Source of the DNA: Cyanobacteria bacterium REEB67
GTDB lineage: Bacteria > Cyanobacteriota > Vampirovibrionia > Obscuribacterales > Obscuribacteraceae
DNA length: 41,190 nt
Direction of reading: 5' to 3'
Assembly: GCA_018971775.1 (NCBI GenBank)
Contig: JAGXAB010000057.1
Location: 1-41,190 of the forward strand
The position numbers and the translations under genes were made by a program. Below, in pieces: positions 35,016 to 41,190 of this stretch. The notes beneath the pieces were generated by a model. It searched no databases. It saw nothing but the letters and a program-made list of their open reading frames with translations, and was not told the DNA's origin. Positions within the stretch are counted from its first letter, which is position 1, and each line of letters opens with the position of its first letter.

Positions 35016-35675
35016 TCAGTCGGTCGGCTCGTCCGGGGTGTCGGTCGCGTTGGCGTTGGGCGCGACCGATTTGACTTTGATCCAGGGTGTCTGGTCCTGT
35101 GTCTTCATGAAAGCGTACATACGCTGCCAATCGGCAAGGAAGAGAGCAGCCCGCTTCGGTGACTTGATGATGTTGATGTCGTTGGCCTGGGTATTGGCCG
35201 ACTTGGAGTAGTTCCAGCTGCCGTCTTCCACCCAGAGGCCATCACGGATCGTCACCTTCAGATGCATGATGTTGTGCTTCTGCTCGGAAGTACCGACCAC
35301 CACTTCGATGCCGGCAGCGCGCAGACGGTTGATCAGCGCTTGTTCTTTCGGGCCGGAGCGTGAGACTGTCTGCGATTTGTCGAGCAGGAAGATGATGTCG
35401 TTGACACCACGTTGCTTGAGCTCGATTGCTTTATCGACGACGCGCGGATCGCTCAGGTTGTAGACGGCGACGCGTAATGACTGCCTGGTGCCGTCCATAA
35501 ATTTGAGGTAAGTGTCGATGCCGCTTTGATAGGGCATGAAGCTCGTCTCGATGTTGTCCTGAGGGTCGATGGCGCGCGGCAGCTGGTAGCCGTAATAAGT
35601 GCCGCCGCCGAAGACGCCCCCGAGCAATAGTAGGACCGCGAGGGCCCTGAAGGCAAAGAGCTTGAATTTGGACAT
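35016..35675 (-). CDS. Membrane-anchored PLD-like protein, single HKD motif
   Basis: 219 residues. An N-terminal hydrophobic anchor (about 8-28) leads to a phospholipase-D fold. One HxKxxxxD motif is present (His138, Lys140, Asp145), followed by GSWNYSKSANTQANDINII, the usual sequel. Single-motif members act as dimers and include Nuc-type nucleases as well as phosphodiesterases, so lipid or nucleic acid substrates are possible. AGGAGA precedes the ATG by about 12 bases. Neighbouring lipid genes favour a phospholipid substrate, which is inference. Confidence 0.85.
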   Translation of the reverse strand: MSKFKLFAFRALAVLLLLGGVFGGGTYYGYQLPRAIDPQDNIETSFMPYQSGIDTYLKFMDGTRQSLRVAVYNLSDPRVVDKAIELKQRGVNDIIFLLDKSQTVSRSGPKEQALINRLRAAGIEVVVGTSEQKHNIMHLKVTIRDGLWVEDGSWNYSKSANTQANDINIIKSPKRAALFLADWQRMYAFMKTQDQTPWIKVKSVAPNANATDTPDEPTD

Positions 35676-35706
35676 TGACGTGCTTTTCTCCTGGTTAAGA
35701 GTTCAA

Positions 35707-36093
35707 TCAGCTGGCCGGGTCGTCAATCAAGCGGATCGACAGCACATCCAGGTTGTGAACATTTCTCGAGAGAAGACTGTTTAGCTCGTCGCGGCGCATC
35801 TTGCAGGTGATGCGCACCGAGACGACGTTGTTGTTCTCGCGAGTCAGCTGGTCGATATGTGAGCGAGCCGGGAAGAGCGCGCGCACTGTTTCAAACTTGT
35901 CCATGGGACAACTAACGGAGAGTATGTGCTCGCCGGTATCATCCGGGGGATCGGTGTAATAGCTGATGTGCACGGCAGTGACGATGAGCAGAGTGCAGGT
36001 GATCGCCATGAGGATGTAGCCGAAGCCGCAGCAGATACCGATCGGTGTGGTGGCGGCGTTTTCACAGAGTTTTTGCACAGCTGTTTGGGTCAA
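35707..36093 (-). CDS. Membrane-anchored hypothetical protein
   Basis: 128 residues from a TTG at 36093 (GGTGA just before), with the start uncertain. One strong membrane helix (about 20-45: GFGYILMAITCTLLIVTAV) and a small soluble alpha/beta domain with an acidic end. Not recognised. It heads the seven-gene lipid run, 31 bases before the PLD-like gene. Confidence 0.6.
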   Translation of the reverse strand: MTQTAVQKLCENAATTPIGICCGFGYILMAITCTLLIVTAVHISYYTDPPDDTGEHILSVSCPMDKFETVRALFPARSHIDQLTRENNNVVSVRITCKMRRDELNSLLSRNVHNLDVLSIRLIDDPAS

Positions 36094-36622
36094 TCGTCAC
36101 CGCTTTGAGGGCTGCAATAGACGAGCCTGCCAGATCTCAGGCATAGCCTCTAGCGCGCGCTCGTCGTGAAAGATTGGAAGGGAGTGCTTCTGTCTTGAAA
36201 TAGCCTATAAAGAAAGATGAGGTATAAGGTCTTGATACTCAGTCTTGTTGACATCCAATATCTATGTCTTTGAGTATCTACTAGAAAAAAGTAATCAAGT
36301 GGCAGGGGTTTCTTCTCTGGCGGGCCCTCTTTTGGCGCTCATTGACTGCTGCTCATCTGCTTTTATGAGTGCTTCTTAGGCTCGCATAGCTCGCACGAAA
36401 ACCAGGAGGTCTCGTCAGGATGATGATGTCAAGTGGTAATGCGGATCACGGCGTTAGGCGCTAAATCCACTCCTGTCGGAGCTGAACGGCGAACCGATAT
36501 CGGAATACCGCGCCCTCGAAAAATGTTAGTGGTAATCGCTTTTTACTCAGCGATAAGGGCGCAGAATGACCGTCACCGCCGGTGATATCACTGTTGCGAA
36601 ACACTCAAGCTATTGCCGAATC
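36094..36622. other. 529-bp intergenic region
   Basis: Upstream region of the lipid operon. It holds an 8-bp inverted repeat, GATACTCA (36234-36241) and TGAGTATC (36271-36278), with a TTGACA at 36248-36253 between the arms. No gene is supported; a 14-codon frame after an AGGAGG near 36405 is too short to trust. Confidence 0.4.
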
Positions 36623-36656
36623 AAAAAAAAAAAGGACCGCCCGGGGCGGTCCTTTT
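36623..36656 (-). terminator. Strong minus-strand terminator
   Basis: A perfect 12-bp stem (36630-36641 with 36645-36656, loop of three) is followed on the minus strand by at least 11 T (the A-run from 36623). It ends transcripts coming from the HU gene. Confidence 0.85.
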
Positions 36657-36750
36657 AAAGTGGGTTGGATGACGATTACTCTACCTAATCCATTGATCGA
36701 TTAATCGTTTGTGTGTGTTCGGACTGTCTTATTCAGACTCGAGACGGTAG

Positions 36751-36796
36751 AAAAAATAGATTGGGTTCCAGCCAAAGCCAGAACCCAAGCCTATTT
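36751..36796 (-). terminator. First terminator of the HU gene
   Basis: TTGGGTTC (36761-36768) pairs with GAACCCAA (36781-36788), flanked by AAATAG/CTATTT. A T-run follows on the minus strand. It starts six bases after the HU stop. With the hairpin at 36623 it makes a tandem terminator. Confidence 0.75.
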
Positions 36797-36801
36797 AATA
36801 A

Positions 36802-37215
36802 TTACCGTTTTTTGCCACCTTTTTTGACGGCTTTTTTAGCTGGCTTAGCGGCAGCTTTTTTGGCTGGTTTGGCAGCAGCTTTTTTAGCTGGCTTAACAGC
36901 GGCTTTCGGTTTGGCGAGAACGAGGGTAGGTTGCTTAGCGCGACCATTTACGATGTCCTTCAGTTCTTTACCAGCGCGGAAAGCGGGAACGCGTGCAGCC
37001 GCAATTTTGAGCGGAGCAAGGGTTCTGGGGTTACGGCCCGTGCGGGCTTTGCGCATACGACGCTCAAAAGTACCAAAGCCTACGAGAGTGACTTTGTCAC
37101 CTTTGGCGAGAGCGCCGGTAACGGTGTGAATAAAAGCTGAGAGTGTACGAGTCACTTCAGACTTGGCTTGGCCTGTCGCTTTGGCCACATTTTCGACGAG
37201 CTCAGCTCGGTTCAT
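36802..37215 (-). CDS. HU family DNA-binding protein with histone H1-like tail
   Basis: 137 residues from the ATG at 37215, which has AAGGAGA in good spacing; a longer frame to 37383 is not supported. Residues 1-90 are a standard HU fold (MNRAELVENVAKATGQAK, GFGTFERRMRKARTGRNPRT, IAAARVPAFRAGKELKDIVN) that bends and packs DNA. The last 45 residues are KPAKKAAA-type repeats, encoded by 24-bp DNA repeats, much like bacterial histone H1-like tails, and should add non-specific DNA binding. It has its own promoter and two terminators, so it is probably a strongly transcribed single gene. Confidence 0.95.
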   Translation of the reverse strand: MNRAELVENVAKATGQAKSEVTRTLSAFIHTVTGALAKGDKVTLVGFGTFERRMRKARTGRNPRTLAPLKIAAARVPAFRAGKELKDIVNGRAKQPTLVLAKPKAAVKPAKKAAAKPAKKAAAKPAKKAVKKGGKKR

Positions 37216-37262
37216 TCTGTTTTCTCCTTGTTGGAAATGCTCATCCCAACCCACAAGCAGGG

Positions 37263-37291
37263 ATGATAACACCATGCAATCCATTAGACAA
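37263..37291 (-). promoter_or_regulatory. Sigma-70-type promoter of the HU gene
   Basis: On the minus strand, TTGTCT (37291-37286) and TATCAT (37268-37263) are separated by 17 bases, 48 bases before the HU start codon. Both hexamers match the consensus at four positions or more. Confidence 0.55.
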
Positions 37292-37487
37292 TAGATTCTG
37301 CCTGGAATTTTTGAACTTTTTTTTCTGCATGCTACGTGAAATATCGATGGTCTCGATGTTCTAGAAGTGGCTTGAATGGCCATCTCGCGGGAAATTGCAT
37401 GCCCTGTGGAATCACGATGAGGCGAAAAAAATTGTTTGATGAAACTAGCAGGACATCAATTTTGTAAGACCGTAAGCCATCTGCGAC

Positions 37488-37493
37488 TATAAT
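37488..37493 (+). promoter_or_regulatory. -10 box of the PQQ-propeller gene
   Basis: A perfect TATAAT lies 95 bases before the ATG at 37588. A TTGTAA at 37462 is the closest -35 candidate, though 20 bases away is longer than ideal. A 5' leader of about 85 bases would follow. Confidence 0.45.
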
Positions 37494-37587
37494 TGAGACG
37501 CGTCGGAAGTAGGATGGTTACTTCATTTTTCCAACTAACAAATTGGTTGGGGATACGCGCTAGATATATTTTCTACAGGTGATTATC

Positions 37588-38865
37588 ATGACAACTGCGT
37601 CAAAAGCAGCCCGGCAAGCCATTTATAAGAGCGGCGCCCTGGCGGCGATCACGTTATCGATTATCGTCGGGATGAATTTCGATGCGAAAAATGTGCGCGC
37701 CAATGAAGCGGTAAACCCTGTCGCCAAAACTGCGACGACCACCGCAAAGCCTGATGCAGTAAGCGATACATCCAAGAGCACGGGGTCGATCGTGGCTCGC
37801 TATCACGATGGTTGGCAGATGTTTTTGCAGAACCCCTGTCGGACCAGCAACGCTAACCTTGATCCCTCGGTGGCTTCTAAAGGCAAGGTGAAGTGGACGT
37901 TTCCAGCGGAAGGACCAATCGATTCGTCGCCGGCAATATATAAAGGAGTGATATACGTCGGCTCGGATGACAAAAATGTCTATGCCATAGATGAAGTGAG
38001 TGGTCGCCAGATCTGGCGCTCCGGGCTCGGTGACAAGGTGCGCTCTTCCCCCGCTATCGCCGACGGTGTCGTCGTGATCGGATGCGAGGACAAAAAGATT
38101 TATGGCATCGATGCAAAAACGGGCAAGCAACTCTGGAATTACGAAACCGCTGACAGAGTCTCGTCTTCGGCTGCCATCTATGAAGGCGTTGCCTATATCG
38201 GCAGCTGGGATGGCGCTATGTATGCGCTGGACGTCAAGACCGGTGCGCTGAAATGGCGCTACGCTGTGCCTAGCAACGATCCCAAAGAAGTGGTTCGGAT
38301 CACGGCGTCACCATGCGTGGGGCACAATCAGATCATTTTTGCTTGCCATAATGGCAATCTATATAGTCTATCGATCAAGGACGGTACTCAACTCTGGCAA
38401 TTCCGTACCGGCGGCAAAATTTATTCTTCGCCGATGTTAATTGACAATACTGTTTATTTCGGAAGTTGGGACCATGCTTTCTATGCAGTCGATGTCACCA
38501 CCGGCAAGCAGCGCTGGAAAGTAGGCGCACCGCAGTCTTTCAGTATTGCTGCGGCCAGTACCGGCGGCAAAATATTTGTCGGCAACGATGACCTTAAGAT
38601 GTATTGTCTCGATGCTGCCAGCGGACGCATCCTCTGGAAGACCCAGCTCAACTCGCCTGTGCCTTTGCTTTCATCCTCACCGGCTGTTTCAGGCAACATG
38701 CTCTATTGTGGAAGCTGCGATACAAACGTCTACGCTATTGATACCCGCAATGGTGCGGTCAAATGGAAATTGAAAACCCAGCGGGCAATCATCAGCTCCC
38801 CGGCCATATTTAGTGGCGGTGTCTGCATCGGTAGCCAGGACGGCAATCTCTATTGCATCGATTAA
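37588..38865 (+). CDS. Exported PQQ-type beta-propeller repeat protein
   Basis: 425 residues from the ATG at 37588, with AGGTGA seven bases before; a GTG three codons up lacks this. A hydrophobic N-terminal segment (about 16-30) suggests export. From about 95 it is a chain of PQQ/BamB-like blades with the pattern VYVGSxDxxVYAID...G...W (DDKNVYAIDEVSGRQIWR, EDKKIYGIDAKTGKQLWN). Members include outer membrane assembly factors and cofactor-free scaffolds. The PQQ cofactor is not required by the family and no dehydrogenase domain is present. Likely a protein-interaction scaffold in the envelope. Confidence 0.88.
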   Translation: MTTASKAARQAIYKSGALAAITLSIIVGMNFDAKNVRANEAVNPVAKTATTTAKPDAVSDTSKSTGSIVARYHDGWQMFLQNPCRTSNANLDPSVASKGKVKWTFPAEGPIDSSPAIYKGVIYVGSDDKNVYAIDEVSGRQIWRSGLGDKVRSSPAIADGVVVIGCEDKKIYGIDAKTGKQLWNYETADRVSSSAAIYEGVAYIGSWDGAMYALDVKTGALKWRYAVPSNDPKEVVRITASPCVGHNQIIFACHNGNLYSLSIKDGTQLWQFRTGGKIYSSPMLIDNTVYFGSWDHAFYAVDVTTGKQRWKVGAPQSFSIAAASTGGKIFVGNDDLKMYCLDAASGRILWKTQLNSPVPLLSSSPAVSGNMLYCGSCDTNVYAIDTRNGAVKWKLKTQRAIISSPAIFSGGVCIGSQDGNLYCID

Positions 38866-38881
38866 GAGCGCATGAAACCCT

Positions 38882-39616
38882 CTAGGGTTCCAGGCTCGGT
38901 GGCGGCGTGCCCTTTTTCTTTTTCGGATCTTCTTTTTCCTCGGGCAGATCGTTCGACTGACTGTCTACCAATTTGGTGTCGATCTTCGGCAGCTTTTTCA
39001 TGTTGGCGGCAATAGACATCTGCGCCATATAAGAGTGCATCTGCTTCACGTACTTGGGCACTTCTTTTATAAATTGATAGGGCTCGACATAGTCGCCTGT
39101 CGCTTCTTGAATGACGGTGTAGTGCACGTGCACTCCCGTGGACCGCCCGGTCGACCCGGCATAGCCGATCACCCGCCCGCGCTCGACACGCATGCCGGGG
39201 ACGACCGACCAGGCGTTCAAATGGCCGACGATCGTGCGCACGTTCGGATAAGGATGATAGACCTCGACGGCATTGCCGAGGTTGCCGCGCCAGCCGACTC
39301 GAGTCACTATCCCGTCCAGCAGGCAATAAACTTTGTCGTTCAAATTGGCGCCAAGATCGACACCATTGTGAAAGTCACCGTGGCCGGTGACCGGGTGGAC
39401 GCGAAATCCGCCCCTGGACGTGACGATGCCAAGACCGACTGGAGTGTAGGTGACATCGTCCTTCATCGGTGAATGCAAAACCGTCGGTACGAAATAGCCC
39501 TTGAAATTGTAAGCCTCTGCTCTCGAAATGGGCGCGCCCTGTGGCAGCGAGAGGCCACCGAAAAAGCCTGCCAGAAGCAAGCAAGCGCTGGTAATTATTG
39601 TGCCCGGCAGACGCAA
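38882..39616 (-). CDS. M23 family metallopeptidase (LytM/EnvC-like)
   Basis: 244 residues from a TTG at 39616, preceded by AAGGAG at good spacing and giving a classical signal peptide start (MRLPGTIITSACLLLAGFF). A GTG at 39640, overlapping the gatB stop (GTGA), is the alternative. The LytM domain covers about 70-185 with the zinc site His83 and Asp87 (HNGVD), His132, and His163/His165 (HVH). Such enzymes cut peptidoglycan crosslinks or peptides in the envelope. The C-terminus is a Lys/Pro-rich tail. It lies right behind gatB on the same strand and is probably co-transcribed. Confidence 0.9.
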   Translation of the reverse strand: MRLPGTIITSACLLLAGFFGGLSLPQGAPISRAEAYNFKGYFVPTVLHSPMKDDVTYTPVGLGIVTSRGGFRVHPVTGHGDFHNGVDLGANLNDKVYCLLDGIVTRVGWRGNLGNAVEVYHPYPNVRTIVGHLNAWSVVPGMRVERGRVIGYAGSTGRSTGVHVHYTVIQEATGDYVEPYQFIKEVPKYVKQMHSYMAQMSIAANMKKLPKIDTKLVDSQSNDLPEEKEDPKKKKGTPPPSLEP

Positions 39617-39636
39617 TGGCGATACTCCTTCCCAGA

Positions 39637-41079
39637 TCACTCAGTCACGGGCGGCAAGAGCTCGTCGAGCAATTTATTGATTACCTGAGGATTGGCCTTG
39701 CCCTTAGTCGCTTTCATTGTTTCACCGAGGAAAAACTGTCTCAGTTTTATTTTGCCCGATTTGTATTCATTTAGCTGGTTAGGATTGGCTTCGAGTACAG
39801 ACTGGACAATCTGGCCAATCGCGCCTTCGTCCGAAACTTGAGCCAGGCCTTTACTTTCAATGATTGCTGCCACCTCGCCTCCAGTGGCGAGCAGTTCGAC
39901 CAGGAGTTCCTTTGCCTTGGTCGAGCCGAGTTTGCCGCTTTCTACCATCAGGCACAGATCCTTGAGATTGGCCGGGGTGAGCTTGGTCTGCGAAAGCTCG
40001 AGCTTGTTTTCATTGAGAAAATAATTGGTCGGTCCGATCAGATAGTTGGCGGCGGCTTTAGCCGGTGTGCCCAGTTTGAGAGCCTGGTCGAAAAAGTCGG
40101 CCATGTCCTTGGACTCGGTAATAATCGCTGCATCTTCGGCAGAAAGTCCGTGTTCGCTCGTATAACGTTGCCTTCTCTGTTCCGGAAGTTCGGGCATGGT
40201 GGCGCTTACTTCTTGCACCCACTGACGACTGATTGCAAGTGGCATCAGATCGGGATCGGGAAAATAGCGGTAATCGTGCGAATCTTCCTTAGAGCGCATC
40301 GGATGAGTTTTGCCGTCATTTTCATTCCAGAGACGCGTCTCCTGTTTTATTTTTTGCCCGGCATCGAGCAATGCTGTCTGTCTGTCGATTTCGGACTGGA
40401 TCGCTTTTTCGACCGCCTTGAAGCTGTTCATGTTTTTGATTTCAGCGCGGGTGCCGAGTTTGCTTTCGCCGACCGGGCGCAGTGAAACGTTGGCATCGCA
40501 ACGGAAGCTGCCTTCTTCTAAGTTGCCGTCGCAAACTTCGATCGAACGCAAAATGTTACGCAGCTCGGTTAGATAGAGACGCGCTTCTTCCGGGCTCGAA
40601 ATGTCAGGCTCGCTCACTATTTCCAATAGGGGCATGCCGGCCCGGTTAAAATCGACGAGGCTGTAATCTGAGCCATGCAGCCCGCTCGCTCCGGTGTGGA
40701 CGAGTTTGCCTGCGTCTTCTTCGAGGTGGGCGCGTTGCAGGCGGACTGTTTTAGCGCCGACTTTGACGCTGCCACCTTCACAAATAGGCTTCTCGAACTG
40801 GCTGATTTGATAGCCTTTGGAAAGATCGGGATAGAAATAGTTTTTGCGATCGAAGCGACACTCTTCGGCAATGTGCGAATTGAGTGCGATGCCGGTGCGG
40901 ATGGCGAGCTGTACGGCTTGCTTATTCAAAACAGGGAGTACGCCGGGCATACCGAGACATACCGGGCAAACCTGTTCGTTTGGATCCTGGCCAAATTCGG
41001 TCGGGCAGCCGCAAAAAATCTTTGTCTTAGTCTTGAGCTGGGCGTGTACTTCCAGCCCGATTACCGGCTCCCACTTCAT
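39637..41079 (-). CDS. gatB: Aspartyl/glutamyl-tRNA amidotransferase subunit B
   Basis: 480 residues, full length for the family. Subunit of GatCAB, which converts Glu-tRNA(Gln) or Asp-tRNA(Asn) to the amide form; GatB binds tRNA and activates the acid with ATP. Hallmarks: IGLEVHAQLKTKTKIFCGC at the N-terminus with a CPVCLG pair, NYFYPDLSKGYQISQFE, DFNRAGMPLLEIVSEPD, and the C-terminal YqeY-like tail that binds tRNA. Start ATG at 41079. gatA and gatC are not in the window. Its presence implies that Gln-tRNA and/or Asn-tRNA are formed by the indirect route. Confidence 0.98.
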   Translation of the reverse strand: MKWEPVIGLEVHAQLKTKTKIFCGCPTEFGQDPNEQVCPVCLGMPGVLPVLNKQAVQLAIRTGIALNSHIAEECRFDRKNYFYPDLSKGYQISQFEKPICEGGSVKVGAKTVRLQRAHLEEDAGKLVHTGASGLHGSDYSLVDFNRAGMPLLEIVSEPDISSPEEARLYLTELRNILRSIEVCDGNLEEGSFRCDANVSLRPVGESKLGTRAEIKNMNSFKAVEKAIQSEIDRQTALLDAGQKIKQETRLWNENDGKTHPMRSKEDSHDYRYFPDPDLMPLAISRQWVQEVSATMPELPEQRRQRYTSEHGLSAEDAAIITESKDMADFFDQALKLGTPAKAAANYLIGPTNYFLNENKLELSQTKLTPANLKDLCLMVESGKLGSTKAKELLVELLATGGEVAAIIESKGLAQVSDEGAIGQIVQSVLEANPNQLNEYKSGKIKLRQFFLGETMKATKGKANPQVINKLLDELLPPVTE

Positions 41080-41127
41080 ATTTGCTCTCCACAGGCCACA
41101 CGATATAAACGCTACAACCGATATATC

Positions 41128-41190
41128 TTAGCGTGAGGAGGCCGGCTTTTTCTCGACCCGGCTGCTTTGTTGCGCGTCTTCTTGATCTTT
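41128..41190 (-). CDS. C-terminal fragment of an upstream gene (partial)
   Basis: A 20-codon open frame ends at a TAA (41128-41130) and runs off the right edge. It is hydrophilic (KDQEDAQQSSRVEKKPASSR). It lies 48 bases before gatB on the same strand, so it may be the end of the preceding gene. Too short to identify, and the frame choice is tentative. Confidence 0.3.
   Translation of the reverse strand, partial: KDQEDAQQSSRVEKKPASSR

Noticed and set aside
36400..36470. 14-codon frame after an AGGAGG
   Set aside because: Too short and starting with three Met codons; it could be chance, and nothing downstream suggests a leader peptide.
37216..37383. Extended start of the HU gene
   Set aside because: HU proteins start at MNRAELV; a promoter lies inside the extension and AAGGAGA precedes the ATG at 37215.
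1..41190. CRISPR arrays, tRNA genes, prophage or insertion sequence
   Set aside because: No spaced direct repeats, cloverleaf sequence, transposase or integrase motifs were seen anywhere in the window.

Overview
The window is a gene-dense bacterial chromosome segment of roughly 55 % G+C. It carries housekeeping genes (trmD, gatB, an HU-type DNA-binding protein, rnpB) among lineage-type genes: many tetratricopeptide-repeat (TPR) proteins, trypsin-like proteases without signal peptides, and HU with a histone H1-like Lys/Ala/Pro tail. This mixture resembles non-photosynthetic Cyanobacteriota (Melainabacteria / Vampirovibrionia, Obscuribacter-like). That placement is an inference from gene style, not from a marker I could search. 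I see no phage, insertion sequence, CRISPR array, tRNA or rRNA operon.

Layout. 1-4417 (minus): a copper P-type ATPase followed directly by a GT-C type membrane glycosyltransferase that stays open to the left window edge. 4573-10634 (plus): a proteolysis block of one S41 C-terminal-processing protease, a membrane TPR-like protein, two trypsin-like proteases and a TPR protein between them. 10664-11749 (minus): a secreted Gln-rich protein with a TonB-like C-terminus. 12236-15885 (plus): circularly permuted ATP-grasp, alpha-E protein and transglutaminase, faced by a second transglutaminase at 15952-16803 (minus). 17083-19528 (minus): a small hypothetical gene, a long TPR protein and a small membrane protein. 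19830-20175 (plus): RNase P RNA. 20443-25695: small hypotheticals, a membrane TPR protein, a coiled-coil/HTH-like protein and trmD. 26349-28485 (plus): patatin-like lipase and M28 aminopeptidase, closed by a strong terminator. 28714-28833 (minus): a possible 39-residue cationic peptide. 29065-31132: divergent esterase and ATP-grasp ligase. 31283-36093 (minus): a seven-gene membrane/lipid operon. 36802-41190: HU, a PQQ-type beta-propeller, an M23 peptidase behind gatB, and the tail of one more gene.

How the genes may work together. The most coherent module is 31283-36093. PlsC-like acyltransferase, diacylglycerol-kinase-like enzyme, PLD-fold protein and a LURP-one/Tubby-like lipoprotein lie in one minus-strand run, which suggests phospholipid remodelling or sensing at the membrane. 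The ATP-grasp / alpha-E / transglutaminase set is a recurrent bacterial association thought to make or ligate peptides. Its transglutaminase ends in a Gln-rich tail interrupted by an amber codon. The protease block has a near-identical 25-nt element ahead of both trypsin-like genes, pointing to shared control or segmental duplication. Several intergenic gaps hold strong hairpins, including an orphan terminator and a hairpin-rich gap, that may mark unannotated RNAs.
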